This document shows, piece by piece, positions 36,776 through 46,181 of a stretch of DNA of 64,000 nucleotides. How positions within the stretch are numbered: the stretch's first letter is position 1; every line of letters begins with the position of its first letter. A program made the translations under genes and the position numbers. Source of the DNA: Bacteroidales bacterium (GTDB lineage: Bacteria > Bacteroidota > Bacteroidia > Bacteroidales > UBA932); assembly GCA_017618115.1 (NCBI GenBank), contig JAFZUX010000009.1, positions 248,001 to 312,000 on the forward strand, in the 5' to 3' direction. Below the pieces are notes generated by a model. That model saw only the letters and a list, made by a program, of their open reading frames with translations, was not told where the DNA came from and did no database searches.

Positions 36776-39700
36776 ATGAAAACAAACCATTTTATAACGG
36801 TGATTCTGCTCTTCGTTCTCTCTCTTGTAACGGCACTGCCGCTAAGAGCACAGAGGACGCCCGAGCCTATTGAGGCGGTGGTTCAGATAAATGTACCCAT
36901 GCCTGTAGAGCAACTGAACGAGCAACATACTTCTACCTTTACCTATTCTCTGCCTTATGCCGGAGGGACAGTCTCGTTCGCGGCGTTCTTTAATCCGGAT
37001 CTGAACAGTTCCCTCTCTTTTGTAGAACAGGTAAATAGCTATCTGGCTTCCATTCAAGCAGATACCCTTATAACTTGTACTGCATGCTCTACAGACCTCT
37101 CACAGACGTGGTATGACTTCACGTTTCAGATTCTGCCAAATAACAACACCTTTGATCCGAATCATCCTACTAAAGCGGCTCATAGAGAGATCCGTCTTTC
37201 CTTCCCACTCTCTACAGGGTCACATCTTTTCATAAGCATAGAGCAGGAGAAAGGTGCAGACCGCCCGGAAGTATTCCCTACCTGGACAGATGACAGAACA
37301 CCTATTGAGGAACCTTCAATAAAACATACTCCGGACTCGCTACAAGAATATGAAACGCTCTCCAACTGGATAAGAAAGGCTACATACATTGGAGAGAATC
37401 CATATACCCCTACGGACTCTATAGTAGACATTGTCTTCTATAACGGACTCGGGCAGCCAAAGCAGGCGGTACAGGTAGGAGCAAGCGCCAACAGCAAGAA
37501 AAACATCATTGTAAACTCTCAGTATGATCCTATGGGTAAGATGCTAAGAGAGTATCTCCCTTACGTATCTACTTCCAACTCCGAGAGTTATGACACTCCT
37601 GCAGCTAACAAACAAATTGCTTATTACCGGGGGATATACGGACAGAACGAGGAACATCCGTATTCGGAGAAAGTGCCGGAAGCTGCTACAGACCGTATAC
37701 TGAAGCAGTTCAGTCAGGGAACAATATTCCGCAGTGAGGGGCGGTTCTTGGCAAACAGCTATGAGCTCAACCACCTATCTGACAGCATCCCTATACTAAT
37801 GGCTGAAAACGGTATTATCTATAACAGAGGATTTTACGGAGGAGGAGAACTATTCAAGACAATTACCATTGACCCGGACGGGAAAGCGGCAGCTGCTTTT
37901 ACGGACGAGAACGAAAGAACCATTCTTGTAAGATCTTACCTAGGTGGGAGTGCAGATACCTCTTACACTGCAGGATGGAGTGATTTGGTATATGTATATG
38001 ATAAGAAAAATCAGATTGCGGCCGTAATAACTCCGGAGGGCGAGAAAGAAAGAAACAGAAATCTCAGCCAGATAAGCACAGACTCCGAGTGGGCAAGAAA
38101 ACGCTGTTACATATATAGTTATGATGCGCTGGGGAGGATGACTTCAAGAAGATGGCCGGCAAGAGGGGAAGAACTGCTGGTGGTAGATCCGGCAGGAAGG
38201 GTGGTGGCTACGCAGGACTCCCTACTAAGAGAAAACGGAAGATGGATTCTCACCCGTTATGACCTGACTTCAAAGCCGGTAGAGACACTTTTAACTCAGC
38301 AGAGCATAAGCGAGAGCAATATGAGGAGTTACTTCTCCTATCAGACGGCGCAGACGTACTTCAACCAAGGCGGGACGGCACCGTTCTGTCCTGCAGTTTA
38401 CTCTCTTTCGGATAACATTCCGCTCTCTTACAGCCAGATAGGAAAGACAGCAATGCAGGCGGTCATTCCTACAAACATAAATAACCAATCCTTAACACTT
38501 TCATTCTTACCTGAGAGTGAGACGGTAACAACGGCAGACGTGGTAACGGATGCAGTAGGAGCGCTCCTTTGGGAGAAGAACGCTATGACGGCTACAGCGG
38601 ACGGAAAACTCCTGGGAGTGGCGGAGAAAGACTCTACGGCTAAGACCGTAACGCAAAGCGAGGTGCTGTACAGGTATACCGCCTACTTCTATGACTGTTG
38701 GAGAAGACCCGTGCAGACGGTAACAAAATATCCGGACGGATCACTGCTTAGAGCTTCCACAAAGTATAACTTTCAGGGGATGCCAATAAAGCAGGTGGTA
38801 AGGATGACAGTGCCCGAGGGAAATGATCTTGGGGCAATAAGTACCTCACAGACAGACTCTCTGAATGCAGTGCTTACGGAGTCATTCAGCTATGATGACA
38901 GAGGGAGGATGCTCGCATCTAACTCCAGCATCATAACGTTCATGACACTACAGCAGGGAGGAAACATAGTTTATTCGGACACCCTCACAGCAGCGTCTAA
39001 CGCCGTCTTCACGTATGATGAGCTCGGGCATCTGGTTGGAAAGACGTTGGGAAGTGCTTTCAGCCAGGAGTTTACATACAACATCCAGGATTGGATGACG
39101 GAGGTGAAAACAAAGAAAGGGACAGCTAACATCTTCAATCAGAAGTTAAGATACTATAACCCGCAGAAGAACTATACAACGCCACTCTTCGGAGGGAACA
39201 TATCGGAGTGGGAGACAACGCAGGGGACAGAGGAGAGCAACACCTACGCTTTTGTATTTGACAAACTCGGAAGACTGAACGCAGCAAACAGGTTTGAAGG
39301 AAGTAGTCTATTACCGGACAACTCTTATACAGAGAAAGAGATAACATACGACAGGAACGGAAACATTCTTACACTCTTAAGGCTAAGCGAGTCTGCAATG
39401 AACGCAATGAATGACTTCTCATTTGCCTATGACGGAGACAAATTGGCCTCTATTTCAGGGTCTAAGGAAGGGACTGCAGTGTCTGCAACTTACACTTATG
39501 ACGGAAACGGAAACAACTTGTTTGAAGGGCTGGAGCAGGTAAGGATTTCTTACGGACTCAACAACCAGGTATTCAGGGTAAGAAAGTCAAATATGACTCC
39601 TTTGGGACTAAAGGGACCGAGACCGCCGGTAATGGTGGAAAGCATCATAGCAAATTACAATTACTTTGCAGACGGAGCAAAGTTTTCACTGACAGATGCT

Positions 39701-40954
39701 AACGGACTTACTAGATTATACTTAGGACCGTTCACCCTTGCAAGGAAAAAGACAGGAACAGGCACAAACAGCGCTTCGGTAACGCTCATGGAGAGTGCGG
39801 AAGCACAAGGGGCGGAGGCAAGGTTCGCTTTCGCAGCAACACCGCAGACAACGTTAGGAACGGACACCACATACACGGTTGATTACGAGACTCTTTACCT
39901 AGTAAAGGACCATCTGGGAAGCGTAAGGGTGATAACGGACAGCATGGGGAACGTACTGGAGAGAAATGACAACTATCCATACGGACTACGTACAGACTTG
40001 GGAAGGAACTACCCTACCCTGCCGGAAAAATACAGGGTAAGGCTGCCTAGTTCTACAAGCGCCTTCTCAACGGACTATATATCAGAGGCTTCACCTACTA
40101 CTGCCGTACAGCCGTATAAACTACTGTACAACGGAAAAGAACTCCAGCTGATGGCGCAGACACCGCTGATTGACTACGGAGCAAGGCAGTACAACCCTAT
40201 AACTACACGCTGGAACGCTCCGGATCCAATGAGTGAAAAGTACTATGGTTCTTCAGCGTATGCGTATTGCATAGGGAATCCGATTCTTAATTTTGATTTC
40301 AAGGGAATGGCTTCTTTTGTATATGATGGTAAAATAATTGGTAATGACGGAATTGATGATAATAGAATACTAGTTCTCAAAACAGAAGAAAAGGAATTCA
40401 TAAGTGGAAACGATGTAATAAAAGGAGCTGGATTATCAAACAAAGAATTAAAAACAATCGTAAACTTCATAAAGAAGAATAGTGGAAATACCAAAGCATT
40501 TGCGCAGAACGATTCTCCCTACAAAAATTCCATTGAAATTATTTCCTCTCAAGAAATAAGAGGAAAAATGGTAGATATTGTTAGTCAAGATGATGGCACA
40601 GGTGGAACACTTGATAATAATAATCGAGAATATGGGGGATCTATAGAAGACGGAATAGTGGAACAATCTGCTCCTGGCCCAATTTGTGACCCATCAAAAA
40701 ACGAAAATCCAAGTATGATTATTGAATCTAAATCAAAGGAGGCTCAAACATTTCATAGCCATTCTAGCGGTGATAAATGGTACAATAAAACTCATTACTT
40801 CTTCTCTCAACCACCGTCAAAGTTAGATATTGAAAATGCAGGCAATCAGACAAACTATGTTTTTGGAAGAGGAGATAAAAATGTGTATATATACAACTCT
40901 GACGGAGTCCAAGCAGTTATTCCTCAAAAGTATTTTATTACGCTAGGAAAGTAA
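36776..40954 (+). CDS. RHS toxin B1: DUF6443, RHS core and JAB/JAMM-like tail
   Basis: This 1392-residue protein has a signal peptide (cleavage near LPLRAQ), an N-terminal domain of about 170 residues, a DUF6443 region (VDIVFYNGLGQPKQAVQVGA), YD repeats and an RHS core ending YGARQYNPITTRW through YAYCIGNPI. From residue 1171 on, sequence and base composition change sharply. The tail contains HSH (His1327, His1329) and later SKLD (Ser1348, Asp1351), the order of JAMM metal ligands with a longer insert, as in JAB-like toxin domains. I infer a secreted polymorphic toxin with a deubiquitinase-like or other metalloprotease payload. The next gene starts 5 bases later and is its likely immunity gene. 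Confidence 0.85.
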   Translation: MKTNHFITVILLFVLSLVTALPLRAQRTPEPIEAVVQINVPMPVEQLNEQHTSTFTYSLPYAGGTVSFAAFFNPDLNSSLSFVEQVNSYLASIQADTLITCTACSTDLSQTWYDFTFQILPNNNTFDPNHPTKAAHREIRLSFPLSTGSHLFISIEQEKGADRPEVFPTWTDDRTPIEEPSIKHTPDSLQEYETLSNWIRKATYIGENPYTPTDSIVDIVFYNGLGQPKQAVQVGASANSKKNIIVNSQYDPMGKMLREYLPYVSTSNSESYDTPAANKQIAYYRGIYGQNEEHPYSEKVPEAATDRILKQFSQGTIFRSEGRFLANSYELNHLSDSIPILMAENGIIYNRGFYGGGELFKTITIDPDGKAAAAFTDENERTILVRSYLGGSADTSYTAGWSDLVYVYDKKNQIAAVITPEGEKERNRNLSQISTDSEWARKRCYIYSYDALGRMTSRRWPARGEELLVVDPAGRVVATQDSLLRENGRWILTRYDLTSKPVETLLTQQSISESNMRSYFSYQTAQTYFNQGGTAPFCPAVYSLSDNIPLSYSQIGKTAMQAVIPTNINNQSLTLSFLPESETVTTADVVTDAVGALLWEKNAMTATADGKLLGVAEKDSTAKTVTQSEVLYRYTAYFYDCWRRPVQTVTKYPDGSLLRASTKYNFQGMPIKQVVRMTVPEGNDLGAISTSQTDSLNAVLTESFSYDDRGRMLASNSSIITFMTLQQGGNIVYSDTLTAASNAVFTYDELGHLVGKTLGSAFSQEFTYNIQDWMTEVKTKKGTANIFNQKLRYYNPQKNYTTPLFGGNISEWETTQGTEESNTYAFVFDKLGRLNAANRFEGSSLLPDNSYTEKEITYDRNGNILTLLRLSESAMNAMNDFSFAYDGDKLASISGSKEGTAVSATYTYDGNGNNLFEGLEQVRISYGLNNQVFRVRKSNMTPLGLKGPRPPVMVESIIANYNYFADGAKFSLTDANGLTRLYLGPFTLARKKTGTGTNSASVTLMESAEAQGAEARFAFAATPQTTLGTDTTYTVDYETLYLVKDHLGSVRVITDSMGNVLERNDNYPYGLRTDLGRNYPTLPEKYRVRLPSSTSAFSTDYISEASPTTAVQPYKLLYNGKELQLMAQTPLIDYGARQYNPITTRWNAPDPMSEKYYGSSAYAYCIGNPILNFDFKGMASFVYDGKIIGNDGIDDNRILVLKTEEKEFISGNDVIKGAGLSNKELKTIVNFIKKNSGNTKAFAQNDSPYKNSIEIISSQEIRGKMVDIVSQDDGTGGTLDNNNREYGGSIEDGIVEQSAPGPICDPSKNENPSMIIESKSKEAQTFHSHSSGDKWYNKTHYFFSQPPSKLDIENAGNQTNYVFGRGDKNVYIYNSDGVQAVIPQKYFITLGK
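36790..40285 (+). repeat. RHS-B duplication, copy 1
   Basis: This segment matches 42046-45545 along its whole length with only scattered differences, apart from one divergent patch near 38265-38420. It ends in a 36-base identical stretch (40250-40285) after which the two genes share nothing. Confidence 0.93.
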
Positions 40955-40959
40955 ATACT

Positions 40960-41931
40960 ATGAAATACATAATCTCACTATTATTCATACTAATCGTTTG
41001 TTTAGATGTTTCAGCAAGTAACATCCCTTTAAATTTATTTAACTCAAGTTATCTATACAAAGTAAATGAACTACACTCTTTAATTTCTTCTGATATAAAA
41101 AACTACCATGAGATTTGTCAAAAGAAACAACCCAACGAATTAATCTGCATTGACCTTACCGGCATACCTAACAATATCAGAGCATCAATTGATTATAATG
41201 TAAATACTATTAAGATTTTACGAAATGGCAATGATACTAGACTTATGTTTAGAACTCAGTTACATCTTTCAACAATTAGCAGGAAACTAAGAAAACAATT
41301 GAATAAGGATGGTTTAATTGCTATTCTCCCAAAAATAGAGTTAGATAAGTCTATCATTAGAATTTCTTTATACCTAGAAAAACTTAGAATAGTTAAAGGA
41401 GATCTTACAGTCTCACTAAAAGATTCTGTTTCCAACTACTATTACATTAACGACATTTATTTTAAGCCAATCGAATCCGTTAATAATTTTAAAGACACTC
41501 TCGGGCGGTTATTAGTTGAAGCCCTAAATGATTATTACTTTGAATCAAATGAAGATTTAGATTTTTACAAAGAATTAGGTTTAATTGAAGATGATGAGTT
41601 TTATAATTCGAAACACTATCTGATAGATAAATCATCTCTTCCTGAAAAATTTCCGTATGATAGTCTCGTTTATAAAGATAGAACCTTTATTTTCTTGAAA
41701 GCATCTCAATTTCCACCATCACTGCGAAAGAAATCAATGAATGGTTTAGTAGTTGTAGAAAACCATATTTGGTTAGAACAAGATGGTACTCTTGTTATTA
41801 AAATATGTCCTATGATTTCTTATACAGCGGGAAGACCCAAAGTCATCCTTTTAACAAGTTGTTTAAATCCAGGTAGTTATTATTTCAATTTTCATTTTTC
41901 TAAAAGTTTAAATAGATGGCTAATTTATTGA
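40960..41931 (+). CDS. Exported protein, candidate immunity protein of RHS-B1
   Basis: I do not recognise this 323-residue protein. It has a clear signal peptide (MKYIISLLFILIVCLDVSAS) and no other membrane segment, so it should act in the periplasm or beyond. It is A+T-rich with codon use unlike the housekeeping genes nearby. It begins 5 bases after the B1 stop and has no counterpart behind B2, which fits a payload-specific partner. A periplasmic location suggests the toxin acts there or is neutralised during export. Confidence 0.6.
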   Translation: MKYIISLLFILIVCLDVSASNIPLNLFNSSYLYKVNELHSLISSDIKNYHEICQKKQPNELICIDLTGIPNNIRASIDYNVNTIKILRNGNDTRLMFRTQLHLSTISRKLRKQLNKDGLIAILPKIELDKSIIRISLYLEKLRIVKGDLTVSLKDSVSNYYYINDIYFKPIESVNNFKDTLGRLLVEALNDYYFESNEDLDFYKELGLIEDDEFYNSKHYLIDKSSLPEKFPYDSLVYKDRTFIFLKASQFPPSLRKKSMNGLVVVENHIWLEQDGTLVIKICPMISYTAGRPKVILLTSCLNPGSYYFNFHFSKSLNRWLIY

Positions 41932-41943
41932 CATTCAAATATC

Positions 41944-41955
41944 TTGAGGCCTCAA
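41944..41955 (+). promoter_or_regulatory. Perfect palindrome upstream of RHS-B2
   Basis: TTGAGGCCTCAA is a perfect 12-base palindrome in the 62-base gap between the B1 immunity candidate and B2, 38 bases before the B2 start. It could be a regulator site or chance; no -7 box is evident nearby. Confidence 0.3.
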
Positions 41956-41993
41956 TATTGTAGCCTCTACCGTTCTTCGTTAATATTAAGATT

Positions 41994-44900
41994 ATGATTA
42001 TGAGAAAGAACAGAAACATATCACGTCAACTCTCTGTGAATAACCGCTTTATCACGGCGGTTATGCTCTTCGTTCTCTCTCTTGTAACGGCACTGCCGCT
42101 AAGAGCGCAGGGAACGCCCGACCCTTTTGAGGCGGTGGTTCAGATAAATGTGCCCATGCCGGTGGAAAAGCTTAACGAGCAGTATACATCTACTCTCTAT
42201 TACTCCCTGCCCTATGCCGGAGGAACAGTCTCGTTTGCAGCGTTCTTTGATCCGGATCTTAACAGTTCTCTCTCTTTTGTAGAACAGGTAAATAGCTATC
42301 TAGCTTCCATTCAAGCAGATACGCTTATGACTTGTACCTACTGCTCTACAGACCTCTCGCAGACATGGTATGACTTCACTTTCCAGATTCTGCCAAATAA
42401 CAACACCTTTGATCCGAATCATCCTACTAAAGCGGCTCATAGAGAGATTCGTCTTACCTTCCCGCTCTCTACAGGGTCAAATCTTGTTATAAGCATAGAG
42501 CAGGATAAAGGTGCAGACAGGCCGGAAGTATTCCCTACCTGGAGGGATGACAGAATACCTATTGAGGAACCTTCAATAAAACATACTCCGGACTCTCTGC
42601 AAGAATATGAGACGCTCTCCAACTGGATAAGAAAGGCTACATACATTGGAGAGAATCCATATACACCTTCGGACTCTATAGTAGACATTGTCTTCTATAA
42701 CGGACTCGGGCAGCCAAAGCAGGCGGTACAGGTAGGAGCAAGCGCCATAAGCAAGAAAAACATCATTGTAAACTCCCAGTATGATCCTATGGGTAAGATG
42801 CTCAGAGAGTATCTCCCTTATGTATCTACTTCCAACTCCGAGAGTTATGACACTCCTGCAGCAAACAAACAAATTGCTTATTACCGGGGGATATACGGAC
42901 AGAACGAGGAACATCCGTATTCGGAGAAGGTGCCGGAAGCCGCTACTGACCGTATATTGAAGCAGTTCAGTCAGGGAACAATCTTCCGTAACCAAGGGCG
43001 GTTCTTGGCAAACAGCTATGAGCTGAACCATATTTCTGACAGCATCCCTATACTGATGGCTGAAAACGGCATTATCTATAACAGAGGATTTTACGGCGGT
43101 GGTGAACTATTCAAGACAATTACCACAGACCAGGACGGGAAAACTGTAGCTACTTTTACGGACGAGAACGAAAGAACTATTCTTGTAAGATCCTATTTGG
43201 GCGGAGCTGCCGATACCTCTTACAGTGCAGGATGGAGTGACCTGGTATATGTATATGACAAAAAGAACCAAATTGCGGCCGTCATAACTCCGGAGGGTGA
43301 GAAAGAAAGAAACAGAAATCTCAGCCAGATAAGCACAGACTCCGAGTGGGCAAGAAAACGCTGTTACATTTACCGTTATGATGCGCTGGGAAGGATGACG
43401 TCTAGAAGATGGCCGGCAAGAGGAGAAGAGCTGCTGGTGGTAGATCCGGCAGGAAGGGTGGTGGCTACGCAGGACTCCCTCCTGAGAGAAAACGGAAGAT
43501 GGTTACTCACTCGTTATGACCTGGTGGGAAGGCCGATTGAACAGCAGCTTACACAAATGAGCATAAGCGAAAGTACTATGAGGTGGTACTTTGATTATGA
43601 CGTTGAAATTGACCAAGCTCAGAACCAACCAGCACCTTACTATCCTGCAGCATATTCTATTGCAGATAACATTCCTCTCTCTTACAGCCAGATAGGAAAG
43701 ACAGCAATGCAGGCGGTAATTCCTACAAACATAAATAACCAATCCTTAACACTCTCGTTCTTACCTGAGAGTGAGACGGTAACAGCGGCAGACGTTGTAA
43801 CGGATGCAGTGGGATCGCTGCTCTGGGAAAAGAACGCTATGACGGCTACTGCGGACGGAAAACTCCTGGGAGTGGCCGAGAAAGACTCTACGGCTAAGAC
43901 GGTAACGCAAAGCGAGGTGCTTTATAGGTATACCGCTTACTTCTATGACTGTTGGAGAAGACCGGTGCAGACAGTGACAAGATTTCCGGACGGATCACTG
44001 CTTAGAGCTTCAACAAAGTACAACTTTCAGGGGATGCCAATAAGGCAGGTAGTAAGGATGACAGTACCGGAGGGAAATTCCCTTGGGGTCATAAGTGCCT
44101 CACAGACAGATTCTCTGAACGCAGTCCTTACGGAGACGTTCAGCTATGATGACAGAGGAAGGATGCTCGCCTCTAACTCCAACATCATAACGTTCATGAC
44201 TCTACAGCAGAGTGGAAACATAGTTTATTCAGACACGCTCACAGCAGCGTCTAACGCCGTCTTCACTTACGACGAGCTGGGGCATCTGCTTGGAAAGACG
44301 TTGGGAAGCGCTATAAGCCAAGAGTTTACATACAATATCCAGGATTGGATGACGGAGGTGAAAACAAAGAAAGGAACAGAGAATATCTTCAATCAGAAGT
44401 TAAGATACTACAACCCGCAGAAGAACTATACGACGCCGCTGTTCGGAGGGAACATATCAGAGTGGGAGACAACGCAGGGGACAGAGGAGAGCAACACATA
44501 CGCTTTTGCATTTGACAAACTCGGAAGACTGAACGCTGCAAACAGGTTTGATGGAAGTAATGTATTGCCGGACAACTCTTTTACCGAGAAAGAGATTACA
44601 TACGACAGAAACGGAAACATTCTTACACTCTTAAGGCTTAGTGAGTCTGCACTGAATGCAATGAATGACTTCTCCTTTGCATATGACGGAGACAGACTGG
44701 CCTCTATATCAGGGTCTAAGGAAGGTGTTGCAGTGTCTGCAAGTTACACTTATGACGGGAACGGGAACAACTTACTGGAAGGGCTGGAGCAGGTAAGGAT
44801 TTCTTACGGACTCAACAACCAGGTGTTCAGAGTAAGAAAATCAACCATGACTCCTTTTGGACAAAAAGGACCGAGACCGCCGGTAATGGTGGAAAGCATC

Positions 44901-46181
44901 ATAGCAACTTACAATTACTTTGCAGACGGAGCAAAGTTTTCACTGACAGATGTCAACGGACTTACTAGACTGTACTTGGGGCCGTTCACTCTTGCTAGGA
45001 AAAAGACAGGAACAGGAGCAAACAGCGCCTCGGTAACGCTCTTAGAGAGTGCGGAAGCACAAGGGGCGGAGGCAAGGTTCGCTTTTGCCGCAACGCCGCA
45101 GACAACGCTGGGAACGGACACCACGTACACGGTTGATTACGAGACTCTTTACCTAGTAAAGGACCATCTGGGAAGCATAAGGGTGATAACGGACAGTATG
45201 GGGAACGTACTGGAGAGAAATGACAACTATCCGTACGGACTGCGTACAGACCTTGGAAGAAACTACCCTACTCTGCCGGAGAAATACAGGGTAAGACTGC
45301 CAAATTCTACAGAAGACCTATCCTTCTCAAATGGCTATATATCAGAAGATTCACCTACTACTGCCGTACAGCCGTATAAACTACTGTACAACGGAAAAGA
45401 ATTGCAGTTGATGGCGCAGACACCGCTGATTGACTACGGAGCAAGGCAGTACAACCCTGTCACTACCCGCTGGAACGCTCCGGATTCGATGAGTGAAAAG
45501 TACTATGCGTCTTCAGCGTATGCGTATTGCATAGGGAATCCGATTTATTATATTGATGAATCTGGGTTTTATTTTAACGAAGCAAACGAAATAATCGCAA
45601 AGAAACAAGAAGATGCCATCAAAGAAATCATTAAGCAATTGACAGCAGGAAAAGAATGGGACAAAGATTCAGATATCGTAGAAAGAGTTAATGAATTAAA
45701 CAAAACTCTGAAAGATATTACATTCATGAGAGAAGATCAAAATAATGAGTATCAGTTTCATGATGCAAATGATGAAAATAACCCCGATGAAATAGGCAGT
45801 AACATAACTGTTAACTACCGAAAAAATGAAAAAGGACATACGATTATTGATATGTATACTGAAAATGACACTGGAACTAAATCACACGAGATTAAACATG
45901 GTGTACAACTTGCGAACAAACAAGTAATAACAGAAGAAGAGAGACCAAATGCAGAACTTGAGGCTTACCGAGCTCAATTTGCTGTAAATGGAGAATTAAA
46001 ATTTAGAATTGGTTGGGAGTTAGATTATAAAAAAGGTTCAGAATTAGGACCAATAACAAAAGTAATAGTAAAAGGGAAACCCCAATTTCTCATAGTAGTC
46101 AAAAAGTATGCTGAAGTAGACATTTCATTAATGAAATCGCTAAAATTCAAAGGAGAAAATGTTTTTAAAAAGAAAAAATAA
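41994..46181 (+). CDS. RHS toxin B2: DUF6443, RHS core and HEXXH metallopeptidase-like tail
   Basis: The 1395-residue paralogue of B1 has the same signal peptide region, N-terminal domain, DUF6443 region, YD repeats and RHS core. The first Met is followed two codons later by another possible start (42000). After NPI at residue 1184 the sequence is new. The tail holds SHEIKHGVQ, an H-E-x-x-H zinc motif (His1298-His1302), and downstream ELEAYRAQ with a possible third ligand Glu, the layout of gluzincin-like proteases. The RHS core reads APDS where B1 has APDP. The two downstream genes overlap its end and each other, and are lipoprotein-like immunity candidates. Confidence 0.85.
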   Translation: MIMRKNRNISRQLSVNNRFITAVMLFVLSLVTALPLRAQGTPDPFEAVVQINVPMPVEKLNEQYTSTLYYSLPYAGGTVSFAAFFDPDLNSSLSFVEQVNSYLASIQADTLMTCTYCSTDLSQTWYDFTFQILPNNNTFDPNHPTKAAHREIRLTFPLSTGSNLVISIEQDKGADRPEVFPTWRDDRIPIEEPSIKHTPDSLQEYETLSNWIRKATYIGENPYTPSDSIVDIVFYNGLGQPKQAVQVGASAISKKNIIVNSQYDPMGKMLREYLPYVSTSNSESYDTPAANKQIAYYRGIYGQNEEHPYSEKVPEAATDRILKQFSQGTIFRNQGRFLANSYELNHISDSIPILMAENGIIYNRGFYGGGELFKTITTDQDGKTVATFTDENERTILVRSYLGGAADTSYSAGWSDLVYVYDKKNQIAAVITPEGEKERNRNLSQISTDSEWARKRCYIYRYDALGRMTSRRWPARGEELLVVDPAGRVVATQDSLLRENGRWLLTRYDLVGRPIEQQLTQMSISESTMRWYFDYDVEIDQAQNQPAPYYPAAYSIADNIPLSYSQIGKTAMQAVIPTNINNQSLTLSFLPESETVTAADVVTDAVGSLLWEKNAMTATADGKLLGVAEKDSTAKTVTQSEVLYRYTAYFYDCWRRPVQTVTRFPDGSLLRASTKYNFQGMPIRQVVRMTVPEGNSLGVISASQTDSLNAVLTETFSYDDRGRMLASNSNIITFMTLQQSGNIVYSDTLTAASNAVFTYDELGHLLGKTLGSAISQEFTYNIQDWMTEVKTKKGTENIFNQKLRYYNPQKNYTTPLFGGNISEWETTQGTEESNTYAFAFDKLGRLNAANRFDGSNVLPDNSFTEKEITYDRNGNILTLLRLSESALNAMNDFSFAYDGDRLASISGSKEGVAVSASYTYDGNGNNLLEGLEQVRISYGLNNQVFRVRKSTMTPFGQKGPRPPVMVESIIATYNYFADGAKFSLTDVNGLTRLYLGPFTLARKKTGTGANSASVTLLESAEAQGAEARFAFAATPQTTLGTDTTYTVDYETLYLVKDHLGSIRVITDSMGNVLERNDNYPYGLRTDLGRNYPTLPEKYRVRLPNSTEDLSFSNGYISEDSPTTAVQPYKLLYNGKELQLMAQTPLIDYGARQYNPVTTRWNAPDSMSEKYYASSAYAYCIGNPIYYIDESGFYFNEANEIIAKKQEDAIKEIIKQLTAGKEWDKDSDIVERVNELNKTLKDITFMREDQNNEYQFHDANDENNPDEIGSNITVNYRKNEKGHTIIDMYTENDTGTKSHEIKHGVQLANKQVITEEERPNAELEAYRAQFAVNGELKFRIGWELDYKKGSELGPITKVIVKGKPQFLIVVKKYAEVDISLMKSLKFKGENVFKKKK
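42046..45545 (+). repeat. RHS-B duplication, copy 2
   Basis: This is the second copy of the roughly 3.5-kb RHS-B shell described at 36790-40285. Identity ends exactly after the shared stretch 45510-45545, where the HEXXH tail begins. Confidence 0.93.

Noticed and set aside
33685..46181. The three RHS genes as one toxin gene broken by frameshifts or stops
   Set aside because: Each has its own start codon and signal peptide, and B1 and B2 duplicate each other, so they are separate intact genes.
36776..46181. A T6SS or classical insecticidal Tc origin for the RHS proteins
   Set aside because: No PAAR, VgrG or TcA-like sequence is seen, and the Sec signal peptides argue against T6SS loading; the Tc comparison is kept only as a structural analogy.
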